From Verticillium longisporum (lineage: Eukaryota; Ascomycota; Sordariomycetes; Glomerellales; Plectosphaerellaceae): a stretch of 64,000 nucleotides of DNA. The DNA is taken from assembly GCA_019188255.1 (NCBI GenBank), contig JAETXT010000004.1, positions 4,650,001 through 4,714,000 of the forward strand, read 5' to 3'. A model generated the notes under the pieces. The model saw only the letters and a program-made list of their open reading frames with translations. It did no database searches and was not told where the DNA came from. Made by a program: the position numbers and the translations under genes. Position 1 is the first letter of the stretch; each line of letters begins with the position of its first letter. This document shows, in pieces, positions 1 through 10,811 of this stretch.

Positions 1-246
1 ACCTCAGGCTCTGAAACGTGGCTTGACACGTCTTACTCCTGAAGCTTTACCCAGGCGAGTCAAACGCTCATCGCACGAAAGCCTACGGGACGAGGTATAG
101 AACTTGGGGCTGCTAGGAGAACACAAGCTGGACAAGGTGGACGGTGAAGAAGTCGATGACCTCGACCTCAAGGAGCAAGCACCATCCTCCGGGTCCTTGG
201 GCAGGGTTGCATCTGTATCCGCACTGTTTTTATTGAGATGACAAGG

Positions 247-586
247 TTAACCCTTTGTAGTATATGGCCGAATCTCGTATGTTGCTCTGTCCCCATTGAA
301 CACGGCCAAGAAAGACGCCGTCGCCCCCTTTTCCTTAAGTTTCTTCCTGAAGTTCTGGAGCTGCCTTTTAGTCGGATGGTTCGACACTTGATTTGTCAGA
401 GTTGAATAATTTCCAAGGTATGGCAGACTCACCCATTCCTAGATCATCGTCACCGGGTTCGGAGTAGATTTCGTGAATCGCATGTCGGACTTCTGCTGAC
501 ACTTGTAGGAATATGACTTCATCTTGCTGATGGCTGACCTGTTCGTGTGTATTTTTGTGCATGTTGCCTGCTGGCGTGGTACTCAT
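247..586 (-). CDS. possible small two-exon gene, unknown
   Basis: Two overlapping minus-strand open frames (586-368 and 432-247) may be exons of one gene. The first starts with ATG at 586 and codes for a polar peptide. A good donor (GTGAGT) lies at 432-427, and a CTAAAAGGCAG stretch near 370 could be an acceptor. The splice phases I tried do not join the two frames cleanly, so the model is unresolved. The second frame has a basic helix-like stretch (NFRKKLKEKG). I recognise no family. Confidence 0.22.
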
Positions 587-1777
587 GGCTCGGGGTTTGT
601 GAGATGTGAAGATGTCAGTTTGGAGGTGCTCTGATTATTTGGAGATCGCAATTTATATCCTTGGTCCTCAGCCAGCTCCATCCTCGCTGACCTCATTTGG
701 CTCATTGCACATAACTCCGTTAGGCCTATTCATTGGTTCCTTGGCTGTTGTCAGCGAAAGCTGAAGCGTTAATCTTCATTCACTTCTTACGATTCAACAC
801 TAGCTCTGCTTGGTGCCTTCCCATGCTGGAGCGCCTGTCGTCTCCCTTATCCGGCCTCAGCTCCGACTTTCCGATTCGCGCCCATCTACCCACAATTTCA
901 AGTAAGTACCTAGCAATACGAGGCCGTACTTCTCTAACATTCAAGGGCAAGCGAACCTGATTCAGGGCACCCCATACATAGCTGATGTCTTGCGTGTTGC
1001 TCCCACGGGGCGCGACCCAGGCAGGGTTCATACACGGAGGCCGAATTCTGCCGGCCCTACCCTCGAAGCTGGCTCTTCAACAGATCGAGTTCCTCAAACG
1101 GCACGGTGAACGTAATACCTAAGCATCTCTGCTCCATAGAACCAGCCTTCCGATTTCTGGCCGCATTGCCCGCCCCGCTTCCACGAGCTACCATCTACGA
1201 CTTTCGGAGGAGTCAGGGACCCCACCAGTCCCGGAGGTCGAGGGCTGGGTACCACAAGATGACGATGGAGACGATGCAGGGGATTGGGACGCGGAAGATG
1301 AGCATGACAGTGAGATAGAAGCATGATGCTAGACTTTTGATTCCAACGTCATTTACAGATCGCTCAGGAAATAGCCGAACTTCGTATGATACTGTGCGCT
1401 TTGTTCAATTCCCACGAAAGTCCTCTTCGTCCGTTCACTGTCTTCATCTAGATCGTCGCTATGGTCCAGATAGTGTGAGGTGTGATGATGACTGAGTCAA
1501 GAAGAATAATGAAGGAAGCCTGCCATCACTTTGTGGTGGCCGGTTACATAGCCCTTCCTGCAGTGAGGCTGTAGCTCTAGCCTGGCCCCTTGATGAGCCA
1601 GAATTGCCATGGACGCTACGGGAGGCACCTGACACAGTCGCGAAGTTCACATAAGAAAATCCATAAATTGGCTGTCGACCCAGTGTATCACCTTCAAAAC
1701 ACTTTTCTGTTTGCTCTTTTCTCAACCAACACTGCTCCCCAGAATCCAGCGGCGCGACACCGTTCTACAATATCAAG

Positions 1778-2191
1778 ATGGGTTTCACCATGAAGCTCAA
1801 AAAGACGTCCTGGGATGACTGCGTTGACCTTGTGGCACGTCTTCCAGACCACACGGGAACCTTCGTCAACGAGGGGTACCGATATTGTAAGTTCGTGGCC
1901 GTAGGTTTCTCAGAAATCTTATTAATGTCGCTAGTCCTTACCCTTCCCGAAATACAACCTGACCTCTACTCTACCGACATCAAGTTCGAGAAGGACTACT
2001 ACGACTTATGGGAGCAACTACTACCTAGGATTGTTCGAGAATCCGGCCGAGAATTCGACGCGGTACTTATGACGATTGAACCTCTGTGTCAAGATGCCCT
2101 CAAAGAACTTGAAGAGGAGGAAAAGAACTTTGGGCATCTTTGTAGCTTCTTGAAGCAGATGATTCGAACCATCGACGATTACAGCTCGTAG
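1778..2191 (+). CDS. hypothetical protein, 137 aa
   Basis: Open frame from ATG 1778 to a stop at 2191, mostly helical and acidic in its second half (ending in an EEEEK stretch and a DDYSS tail). A GTAAGT donor at 1887 and a CTAG acceptor ending at 1934 could define a 48-nt intron. Because 48 is a multiple of three, the frame stays open either way; removal would delete a hydrophobic segment (FVAVGFSEILLMS). No recognisable domain. It lies 240 bp upstream of the copia 5' LTR, with no other gene between them. Confidence 0.35.
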   Translation: MGFTMKLKKTSWDDCVDLVARLPDHTGTFVNEGYRYCKFVAVGFSEILLMSLVLTLPEIQPDLYSTDIKFEKDYYDLWEQLLPRIVRESGREFDAVLMTIEPLCQDALKELEEEEKNFGHLCSFLKQMIRTIDDYSS

Positions 2192-2431
2192 CCTGTAAGA
2201 TTGATCGCAGAATTGCAGGGTATCTGCCCATTTCGCATTTCCACCCGTCGCGTAGTGCTGAAATGAACGAGAAGTTGGGGTGCAAACAAGGCCCGGAAAG
2301 GACATACTGCCATTACAATTCACGACAAATCTCACTAGTGCGATGTCCAGACCTCACCTCCGTCACTGCCGGCCATGAGCAGGAGCTTCCCCGAAGAAAG
2401 AGAGAGGCCGCGGCGGTTGATTTGAATAAGG

Positions 2432-2644
2432 TGTTGCCGATCAGGCAAGGTTCTGTTCTGTGACCCAGGAGTACTTTCATCCCAAATGTGGAGTCCTCAT
2501 TTGATGCATTTGTTCTGTCGTTATCGCCCCGGTAAGACTCCTTACCGATGCTGGATCTGACCAATTACCTTCGTTTGGACTTCTAGAAGTCTCCTTTTGT
2601 ACCTTAACAACAATCAATCCACTTTGTTCAATTCCGTGGTGACA
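2432..2644 (+). repeat. 5' LTR of copia element
   Basis: 213 bp, TGTTGCCGAT...GTGGTGACA, repeated at 8091-8303 with one mismatch. It contains a small inverted repeat (GTAAG-ACTC-CTTAC) in its middle that could form a short hairpin in the transcript. Confidence 0.97.
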
Positions 2645-2660
2645 GTTATGAGCCCGGGCG
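2645..2660 (+). other. primer-binding site, half initiator-Met tRNA type
   Basis: The 16 bases directly after the LTR (GTTATGAGCCCGGGCG) are complementary to the anticodon arm of eukaryotic initiator methionine tRNA, including its CAU anticodon, rather than to the tRNA 3' end. This is the half-tRNA priming used by Drosophila copia and yeast Ty5. The anticodon-arm match is seen in the sequence; use of a cleaved tRNA is inferred. Confidence 0.85.
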
Positions 2661-3020
2661 ACGATACAGCTCCTTGACCTTCGATATCTACAGCAGGGCG
2701 CCTACGGCCAATACGCCTGCTGCGAAGCTGTCTACAGCTGAATCGCCGCTGCACTTCAACAGTCAATTGACGCGACGTTTCGCCATTGACGACCACTGGC
2801 CAAGGGCCGTTACCGACATCCTCCAGGAGAGCGATCATCTCTCCACGACACATCGAAGCAGGAGAAATCAGCTCCTCAAGACCAATTGAACCTCCGAGAC
2901 GTGTGGCCTAGGGCTTGAGTACACGCGGGGTCAATTGATGATATTCAACATACACGCGATCAGTCGCGACCATCGAACGACCTCCCCGACGGTCTCCGAC
3001 AACGCCCAGGGATCCTCAAG

Positions 3021-6000
3021 ATGGACTCTGGTAAGCACAGAGTGACACTTACAAGGAGGGAGGAATGGAGGACATGGCTCAACTCCGTCAGAGCCGTGGC
3101 GACCTCCTACGAGGCCTGGGATCTAGTCGACCCAGACAAAGAGGCTGACAGACGGCCCAAGAGGGCCAAGAAGCCAACAGCACCGTCATTCGAAGATGAG
3201 ACGCGAGATCTCAGCACACTGCTGACGTTGTACAAGATCCATTTGGACATCTACAACAGGGAGTCAGCGGGCCTCCAGGAGGTCCAGAAATACATCCTCA
3301 ACACAGTCGACAGGAGCCTTTCGGCCGTCTTCATGAACGAGGAAAGCAGCCAGGAGTGGCTCAAGGCGTTGAAGGACCACTTCGCCCCTTCCGACATGGG
3401 ACAGAAACAATACATTCGCCAGCGCTGGGAGGAGCATATGGCGATGATCAAGAAGATGGACCATGAGAAGTGGGTTGACGACTTCATCCTACTCTGTATC
3501 GAAGTTGAGAAGCACGGGATTCCTCAGCTTAAAGAAGCCGCAGATCAAAATGTTCAATTCCTTCGGGCAATTCTTTCCGTGTCTCCAGGGTGGGCCGAAG
3601 CAGAGTGCGCCCACCAAGTTCGCCGGGAGCTGGATGATCGTGATGGAGGGAAGGTACTGGCGTTGAGGTACAAGAGCTACCTTAGAGACTACCAACCGCA
3701 TCGCCTCACCACCAAGCCATCTCAGACGTCCTTCTACAGCGACTCGGTGACCTTCATGGGCAAGGACCGGAATGGTCAAAGTGATCGGACGAGTGCCCAG
3801 GATTCCCATCGTGACTCTCCTCAACAGCCAAACAGCTCGCCTTCTCGCAGACCATTCTGCGACTGTGTACAGCAGAAGAGGGCACCCAAGGCGTGTCAGC
3901 CCATCTGTCTGTGCCCAAATATCGCAGAACACCGGAGGAAGAAGAGCTATCAATCCGATCAGAGCCTGCTGGACTACATTGACGAAGCGAAGAAAAGGAT
4001 GAAGCCAAGCACATTGCAATTCTGGAACGAGAAAATCAAGGAGGACAAAAAGAAGCGGCAGGAGGCAAGAGGCACCAGTGGAGTCGCCGTCTCTGCTTTT
4101 AACAACTTCCTCGGTGACGATGATGAACAGAGCTGCGATGACGAGTACACCAACTTCATGAGCAACTTCTCCGTCGCTGATTCGGACGAGTTTCAACGGA
4201 CAAACCGAGGAGGGGATCTCCGTCACGAGTTCCTGATCGACTCGGGTACACCCAACCATATAACCAACAACAAAGACCTCCTCACCAACTTTCGCGAGGC
4301 CACCGACACTGTAAGATACAGCACAGGAGGAGGCAAATCAAGCCCCGTCGAAGGGCATGGCACGATGGCCATCGACACCCTCGACAGCAAGCAGAACGTC
4401 ATCAGCATCACCTGCCATGATGTCTCGTACATCAAAGACTACCCGACGACGCTTATTTCAGCCAGGCAGCTCCAACGCCAAGGACTCGGACTGGACTCGC
4501 TCAGGAACATGCTGTTCAACCCAGCCACTGGCTCAGAGATCCCACTTCAGGAGAAGGGTGGCCAGTATGCGGTGAACACCCTACATAGCACCACTTCCTT
4601 CTATCACTCCAAGAAGCAGAGAGCCGCGATGGTCAGCGACTCGAGGCTCTGGCACGAACGGCTGGCTCATGCCCACCCAGAGGCCATACAGCAGCTGCCA
4701 TACAGCTGTACTGGAGTTGGGGTGAAAGGGCCAACAACATTCGAATGCGAGTCTTGCGGGGTAGCGAAATCCAAGAAGATTGTATCTCGGAGACAGCCAA
4801 CGTACACGACGACGAATCCATTTGAGCGCGTCAACCTGGACTTCTTCAGCCCTGGGAAGTCGTACAACGGCATGGAGTCGTGCCTTGTAATAACGGACGC
4901 ATATTCGGGGAAGATTGTTGTCAGGATTCTGCCTGCCAGAGCAGATGGCTTCCAGGCGTTTATCAACTTTGAGATGTTTCTCTGGAGACAGTACCATCTG
5001 GTCATCAAGGTCCTGAGAGTTGACTGGGACTCAGCACTACGCAGCAATCTGGTTACTTGGTCAGAAGAGCGCGGCATTCTCTTGGAGAGATCAGCCGCAA
5101 GGACACCAGAACAGAACGGTGCCGCAGAACGCAATGGAGGCACGATATTCACCATCGCAAGAACCCTTACCTCGGCTGCTGGGTTCCCGGAGGATTTGTG
5201 GCCAGAGGTGGTACAAACCGCTGCATATCTCCACAATCTCACGCCGAAGGGACGCCTACAGTGGGCGACACCAGAAGGAAGGCTGAACGACTGGCTCAAC
5301 TCCAAGGGCCTTGCCGCTCGAACTACGGCTCCAGGCCTGGCTCACCTGCGAAGATACGGATGCAGGGCGTATCCTCTCACGGCAGACGCCCAAGAGGGAC
5401 GTAACCGAAAGCAGAAGCTGGCTCCGAGAGCCCACATCGGCTATCTCTGTGGATACGACAGCAGCAACATATACAGAATCTGGGTTCCAGAGATGAAAGC
5501 AGTATTGAGGACAAGAGACGTGGGTTTCGATGAGTCCACAGTTTTCAAGGACGCCCAATCCCCAAAGCCAATTCTACAGGACGAATTCCAGGCTTTGGAC
5601 GTGCCCGTTGCGGACGCCCAGAATCCTTTCAACTCGTCACTGGACATTGACGAGTTCGATGTTGCCACCATCGACCTGTTCGAGAAAGCCCGGACATTCC
5701 AACTTGGAGGAAAGATCAACGCGGAGATACTGCGACCCCGGGAAGGTCACACAGCCAGCAGAGATGATGTCCTGCCGTCACCACGTCCAACTCCAGAGAC
5801 GGAGACTGGACAAGGCCAGCCAGCTGTCTCTGAGGGGGTGGAAGATGCCGTAATAGACACCATTCAAGGGGCTGAAGATGCTGTGGAAGACACGATCCCC
5901 GTGCCAGACACCATTCAAGTGACTGAAGAGGCTATTGAAGACACTATCGAAGTAGCTCGGAGCCCTGAATCAACACCTCAACACACACCAGCTGATCAAA

Positions 6001-7775
6001 GTTCAGCTGAAGACGAGACAGAGACTGTGGAGGCCCGACCATCAGTGGCACCAGCCCCACAGCCGTCGCCATCAACACAAATCCAAGGCACTCGAAGGAG
6101 CGCTAGAGACAGAAAGCCGTCACAGTTCAAAGACGGCACCCCCACCGACCAGGCTCTAGGAGCCCGCCGCAGCAAGAAAATGCCTCCATCATCACATTTG
6201 ACCGTGGAATACTCATTCTTTCACACTCAGACTCCATCGAACAAGAAACCGCTTCTCCGAACAGATATGCCCGCGGAGCCAAGATCCTGGAAGGAGATGC
6301 TTCATTCTGATCACAAAAAGCAGTGGCTAGAAGCAAGCGTCCAGGAGGTCAACACCATTGAAAATATGGACACAATCGAGCAAGTCCCCTTCGAATCGGT
6401 CGACCAGGAAATACACAAGGTTCTCGGGTTGACCTGGGTCTGGAAATACAAGGTTGACTCCACCGGCTACGTGACCAAGTTCAAGGCCAGGCTCTGCGTA
6501 CGAGGAGACCAACAGCCCAAGAATGAGATGGAAACATACGCGTCGACACTGGCAGCCAAGACGTTCAGAACGTTGATGGCCATCTGTGCAGAGTTTGACC
6601 TAGACACGCACCAGTTGGATGCCGTCAACGCCTTTCCAAATGCACACCTCGACGAGACAGTCTACGTCTGGGCCCCTCAGGGCTGGGATCTCATGCAGGA
6701 GATGCAACAGAAGAAGGGCGCTCCACAGAGGCGCACGATTTTCAAGCTGAAGAGAGCTTTGTACGGTTTGCGCCGATCACCGCTTCTCTGGCACAAGCTG
6801 CTGTCCGAGGCTATGCGGAAGATCGGCCTCGTGGCTCTCGAGGAAGATAACTGTGTCTTCATGGGCAGAGGCATGATCATGTTCTTCTACGTTGACGACA
6901 TCATCCTCATGAACCGCAAAGAGGATCGCCAAGCGGCCGAAGAGCTGAAGAGCCAGCTCAAGTCTCTGTTCGAGATGCGAGAACTTGGCGAGGTCAGATG
7001 GTTCTTAGGCATCAGAGTGGTCAGAGATCGTAGCCAGCGCAAGCTCTGGCTGTCTCTGGAGAACTACATCACTGAAAAGATGAAGGACCTCAACCTCCAG
7101 CCATCCACCAGAGGTCATTTGACGCCTCTATCAACAGACCCAGCACCTGCTCCAAAGGATTACGAAGCCTCTGCTGAATCCATTCAACTATACCAACGCA
7201 AAATTGGTTCCATCAATTACGCAGCAACCACAACACGACCTGATGTGGCCAAAGCTGCCTCAAGACTTGCGGAGTCTCTGCTCAGGCCGACAGAACTCCA
7301 TCACCTTGCAGCAGACCACTGTCTCCGCTACCTCTATCGCACAAGGACTCTCTCGCTGTCCTACGGAGGATCAGGAGACCATTCTACATCGCTGTATTGT
7401 GCGAGCGACGCATCATTCGGCGATGATCCCATTACCAGATTTAGTTCACAAGGATACACCACCATGCTCTTTGGAGGTCCAATTGACTGGAAAGCTACAA
7501 AGCAGCGATCCGTGGTCACTTCTAGCACCGAAGCTGAGCTGGTGGCCCTCAGTGTCGCAGCGAGGAACTACCTTGCCACTCTTCGTCTGATCAAGGAGCT
7601 TCAGCTACGTTTTCATGGCAAGGTTCCGATCCAGATGTTCTGTGATAACCGCCAAACGCTGCTGTTACTCACTAGTGAGAGGCCTCAAGCCACTACGAAG
7701 CTCAAGCATGTTGACATCCATCGTCTTTGGATCCGACAAACAGTCAGACAGGGAAGATATCCGTGGACTGGATGA
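3021..7775 (+). CDS. copia Gag-Pol polyprotein, frame-broken at C-terminus
   Basis: Single 1,584-codon frame from ATG 3021. A Gag-like helical region covers about residues 1-240. A Cys-rich patch near 280-300 replaces a canonical CCHC knuckle. Aspartic protease has DSGT near 405. The integrase has an HHCC-type zinc region (WHERLAHAH...CESC, about 543-585) and catalytic DDE at LDFF (about 603), RVDWD (about 667) and EQNGAAER (about 700). An acidic DTI-rich linker lies at about 940-980. The reverse transcriptase has YVDD at about 1290. RNase H has ASDAS, STEAEL and FCDN. The frame ends at 7775 soon after KHVDIHRLW. The usual copia tail (DGLTK...LP) follows in another frame up to 7885, so one base has been lost near 7754-7758. 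Confidence 0.95.
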   Translation: MDSGKHRVTLTRREEWRTWLNSVRAVATSYEAWDLVDPDKEADRRPKRAKKPTAPSFEDETRDLSTLLTLYKIHLDIYNRESAGLQEVQKYILNTVDRSLSAVFMNEESSQEWLKALKDHFAPSDMGQKQYIRQRWEEHMAMIKKMDHEKWVDDFILLCIEVEKHGIPQLKEAADQNVQFLRAILSVSPGWAEAECAHQVRRELDDRDGGKVLALRYKSYLRDYQPHRLTTKPSQTSFYSDSVTFMGKDRNGQSDRTSAQDSHRDSPQQPNSSPSRRPFCDCVQQKRAPKACQPICLCPNIAEHRRKKSYQSDQSLLDYIDEAKKRMKPSTLQFWNEKIKEDKKKRQEARGTSGVAVSAFNNFLGDDDEQSCDDEYTNFMSNFSVADSDEFQRTNRGGDLRHEFLIDSGTPNHITNNKDLLTNFREATDTVRYSTGGGKSSPVEGHGTMAIDTLDSKQNVISITCHDVSYIKDYPTTLISARQLQRQGLGLDSLRNMLFNPATGSEIPLQEKGGQYAVNTLHSTTSFYHSKKQRAAMVSDSRLWHERLAHAHPEAIQQLPYSCTGVGVKGPTTFECESCGVAKSKKIVSRRQPTYTTTNPFERVNLDFFSPGKSYNGMESCLVITDAYSGKIVVRILPARADGFQAFINFEMFLWRQYHLVIKVLRVDWDSALRSNLVTWSEERGILLERSAARTPEQNGAAERNGGTIFTIARTLTSAAGFPEDLWPEVVQTAAYLHNLTPKGRLQWATPEGRLNDWLNSKGLAARTTAPGLAHLRRYGCRAYPLTADAQEGRNRKQKLAPRAHIGYLCGYDSSNIYRIWVPEMKAVLRTRDVGFDESTVFKDAQSPKPILQDEFQALDVPVADAQNPFNSSLDIDEFDVATIDLFEKARTFQLGGKINAEILRPREGHTASRDDVLPSPRPTPETETGQGQPAVSEGVEDAVIDTIQGAEDAVEDTIPVPDTIQVTEEAIEDTIEVARSPESTPQHTPADQSSAEDETETVEARPSVAPAPQPSPSTQIQGTRRSARDRKPSQFKDGTPTDQALGARRSKKMPPSSHLTVEYSFFHTQTPSNKKPLLRTDMPAEPRSWKEMLHSDHKKQWLEASVQEVNTIENMDTIEQVPFESVDQEIHKVLGLTWVWKYKVDSTGYVTKFKARLCVRGDQQPKNEMETYASTLAAKTFRTLMAICAEFDLDTHQLDAVNAFPNAHLDETVYVWAPQGWDLMQEMQQKKGAPQRRTIFKLKRALYGLRRSPLLWHKLLSEAMRKIGLVALEEDNCVFMGRGMIMFFYVDDIILMNRKEDRQAAEELKSQLKSLFEMRELGEVRWFLGIRVVRDRSQRKLWLSLENYITEKMKDLNLQPSTRGHLTPLSTDPAPAPKDYEASAESIQLYQRKIGSINYAATTTRPDVAKAASRLAESLLRPTELHHLAADHCLRYLYRTRTLSLSYGGSGDHSTSLYCASDASFGDDPITRFSSQGYTTMLFGGPIDWKATKQRSVVTSSTEAELVALSVAARNYLATLRLIKELQLRFHGKVPIQMFCDNRQTLLLLTSERPQATTKLKHVDIHRLWIRQTVRQGRYPWTG

Positions 7776-8081
7776 GCACTGACAAGATAGTGAGCGATGG
7801 GCTTACAAAGATTCTCCCGACTCAGAAGCATCAGAACTTCGTGAAGCTTCTGCAGATGGAGTGCGTACCAGCGGTCCACCAGTGAACAGCTTGCTCAATT
7901 TCGCCCACCTCTCCTAACACTTACACACATCCTTATTTGCTTCACAAGCACGATTTCCTTCATCTGCCCTGAGAACGCCAACTGTTCCAAAGGCACCAAA
8001 TTCTCTACCAAAAGCCGCCAACAGGCATCTGCCTGATCTTTCGTGGTTCAGATGGTCAGAGAGAGGCTCGCCTACCCATCT

Positions 8082-8090
8082 GAGGGGGTG
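8082..8090 (+). other. polypurine tract of copia element
   Basis: GAGGGGGTG directly precedes the 3' LTR and is the expected plus-strand primer site. About 200 bp between the end of the coding frame and this tract hold nothing else recognisable. Confidence 0.8.
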
Positions 8091-8303
8091 TGTTGCCGAT
8101 CAGGCAAGGTTCTGTTCTGTGACCCAGGAGTACTTTCATCCCAAATGTGGAGTCCTCATTTGATGCATTTGTTCTGTCGTTATCGCCCCGGTAAGACTCC
8201 TTACCGATGCTGGATCTGACCAATTACCTTCGTTTGGACTTCTGGAAGTCTCCTTTTGTACCTTAACAACAATCAATCCACTTTGTTCAATTCCGTGGTG
8301 ACA
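8091..8303 (+). repeat. 3' LTR of copia element
   Basis: Copy of 2432-2644 with one substitution (G at 8244). It is followed by ACAAC, which does not match the 5' flank. Confidence 0.97.
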
Positions 8304-9464
8304 ACAACTCCCAATGCTGTCACTCTCGTTCCATACAGAACAAGACACGCCTGCGGGGAGAGTTCTCGAGAGGTCTGATGAAACTGCCTAGATCAAGCGC
8401 TCACGACCGATGCGTATGAGCTGATCGCATCAATTGCCACTCTGTTACTGAGAGTCAGCAGCCCGGGTCATGACGGTAGGTCGTCTGCTTGGTCATTGGA
8501 GCGGCGCCGCTGGCGTCCTACATCGCTGATTCTAGAAAGTCACAATCGGTCCCGGACCGTATAACATCGGTTTCGAATGATAACATAGTCTAATGCGAAA
8601 GACACTTTCCTGAATTCCACATTCAACCGGTGTTGTGGCAATCAAAACGCCGACATGCATCCTTGGCACGGCCCGGCGCCAACGCCAGCTAGATTGAGCA
8701 TGTCGTTTTCCAAGCCATCCATCAGCCCGGTGCTGGCGGGTGTCCTAAACGGACCCACACACACCCAGGCGCCGAAGCTGGGATCTGGCCGAACTCCACA
8801 GAGTACCTTATTTTCACCTTACGCCCCGTACCGGGTGTAAGAATTGCCTTACAACACCCGCAGGAAAGCTCTGAATTTGTTGACAAAAGACTTTGAACTA
8901 ATCAACAGGTTGTAGTACAGTACATCGTTTCAGGGATTCAGGGATCCAGGAGCCCGGCACAACAGCAGGGTGGGTCTCCGAGCAACGACTTACCCGGTCT
9001 ACATAGTACTTGTCATCGCGTTACGCCCCGTACCGTCTCTAGGTTGACGCTTTCGACAAGCTTGTGTTAAGGAGCATAATCTCCTCAAGTATATGGTCCA
9101 AGTACCTGATTTGTGACAGCCGCAAGTACCACGGCTACTGGGGCTGCAAGTGTATCTAGAGAGGCGGGGTTAGGGGTGGGTGCGTGTCGCCCGTGCCGCT
9201 TCAGGCCTCGGATTGCGACGTCAAGCTGTCTCGACATCTGAATCGACCTCTTGGATCCTGACAGCATTGTTAGTATGCATTCGAGCCGAAATCATAGAAG
9301 CGCTGGCTCTATCGAAATGTCGCGTCCGAAAAGCCGTCGGCCATCAGACTTCTCCATGGTCCACGACCCATGTGCACCGGCCTGCTGGTAAAAGAAGTCC
9401 GCACCCCCCATTCCGCTATACAGGGTTCGTCCGTCATATTACGCATGTCCTCAGCGCGGACATC
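8304..9464. other. intergenic, no supported gene
   Basis: Short open frames only, none with domain-like composition. The one pattern is a 14-mer, TTACGCCCCGTACC, at 8819-8832 and again at 9021-9034. The first copy sits in a near-palindrome (TTAC...GTAA). Confidence 0.5.
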
Positions 9465-10369
9465 ATGGCACTACGACAAGACACTGTCGCTATAACGCTC
9501 ATGGCTGTTACGCTTGCTATTCGGAGCGTCAACCATGCGGCCTTCGCCGTACCCTCCCTGAGGAAGCCGTATGAACCATTGGCCTCGATGAAGAGCAAAT
9601 GGTTCAACACCAGAATCTTCGCGATCGAAATCCTCCATCTTGTAGCTTCCGTCGTTCTGCTTCTCCTGAAGAGCGACAAGTCGATTATCTTGCTTCTCGG
9701 CACAGGCTGGAATTTTGCAGGAGAAGTGAGTCGCCCCTTCTCGCGGACATCAGTAGCTAACAAACACCCCGAAGAGGCTGTTGTGGCATCGTCTCGTCAC
9801 TTCAGAGAGCTGGCTCTGGTGTTTGGCGTTCATCAGCCCGGTATACTCCGGCCTCGTGGTCACCACCGGTGCGCATATCCGACCACATCAAGCTGCCCGG
9901 TACTCGACACTCGCTTTCCTGACACTCGCCGCAATCGTAGCTGTGCTTTGGGCTTTCGACTCCTTCCTTGACTCTCTTAAATCTGATCAATTGGGCCAAG
10001 GGACTGACGCTGAACTTTTTCATCGATGGTACATCTTTCGCCAAGTCGTCACTTTGAACTGGAAGCCACGTCACATGAGAAGGCAAACCGTTCTCTTGGG
10101 CAGTTACATGGTCCTCATGTTTTTATGCTCTTGGTCTATCTGGCTCGCTCTTCTGGTCCCCAACGAGGACTTCCACTTGGTGGGGCATTGAATCCTCTTG
10201 GTTCCTGGGTCACGCATTTGCTGACATAACAGGCCGTGTTCTTGGTGTCTACTATCGTCTGCAGTGTATCACCGTTGCACGCTCTGGGACGAAGACTCTT
10301 CAACACCTCTGGAAAGGCCCCTGGGAAAATGGAGAGGACTTGTGGACAGTCTTCAAAGCTGGGGAGTGA
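9465..10369 (+). CDS. multi-pass membrane protein, frame-broken
   Basis: Exon 1 runs from ATG 9465 to 9725. An intron at 9726-9774 (GTGAGT donor, AGCTAAC branch, AAG acceptor) joins it in phase 0 to a second exon. The product has hydrophobic segments at VAITLMAVTLAI, IEILHLVASVVLLLL, WLWCLAFISPVYSGLVV, STLAFLTLAAIVAVLW and VLLGSYMVLMFLCSWSIWLALL, so at least five passes. The frame stops at 10191, but from about 10178 the next frame continues sensibly (WWGIESSWFLGHAFADITG, then basic) to a stop at 10369, giving a sixth helix and a cytosolic tail. One extra base near 10176-10178 would explain this; an unseen intron is the alternative. I do not recognise the family. Confidence 0.55.
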
Positions 10370-10811
10370 AGTCGGACGGCATTATCGAGGCGCAGGCGAC
10401 TCGGACGCAAAGTCTTCCTCCTCAAGCACCGTCCATCATCTCGATTCCACTCATGTATAATGCAAGTCCATGGACTGAGTTGCCTCGTTCTCCGTAAATC
10501 GCTATGATCCGTGAAAATTATCTCGCAAAACGACGCATCAAACCCCCTTCCCGCCGATGCCCTGGCTCAGTGCTCCACTACCCATGAAGATGACCAGTCT
10601 GCTCGTGCCGCCCGACGCGCAGTCCCGGGTATTCCTGTACGCTGGTCTGTGCTGCCGCGGTGAATTTGCCGCTAAATTGGCATGGTGTCCTGGCGGCAGA
10701 GCAAGCACAATGCCCAGTCTCAGGTCATACAAGTGACAACCCTGGGCCCTCGGCCAGCCCGGTGCGCACGTCGGAGCGGGAGCGTATAAATGACAGACAA
10801 CCCAGTGGGCT

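Larger units (their letters stand above)
2432..8303 (+). mobile_element. Ty1/copia LTR retrotransposon (nearly intact)
   Basis: The element is 5.87 kb with two 213-bp LTRs that start TGTTG and end CA, a tRNA-derived primer-binding site directly after the 5' LTR, one long Gag-Pol frame, and a polypurine tract (GAGGGGG) just before the 3' LTR. The order protease-integrase-RT-RNase H is the Ty1/copia (Pseudoviridae-type) order. The LTRs differ at one position (A at 2585, G at 8244), so insertion was recent. The 5-bp flanks are TAAGG and ACAAC, so there is no target-site duplication. The main defect seen is a frame break just before the C-terminus of RNase H. Confidence 0.96.

Noticed and set aside
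3840..3940. CCHC zinc knuckle in copia Gag
   Set aside because: The Cys spacing (FCDCVQQKRAPKACQPICLC) does not fit C-x2-C-x4-H-x4-C; I describe it only as a Cys-rich patch.
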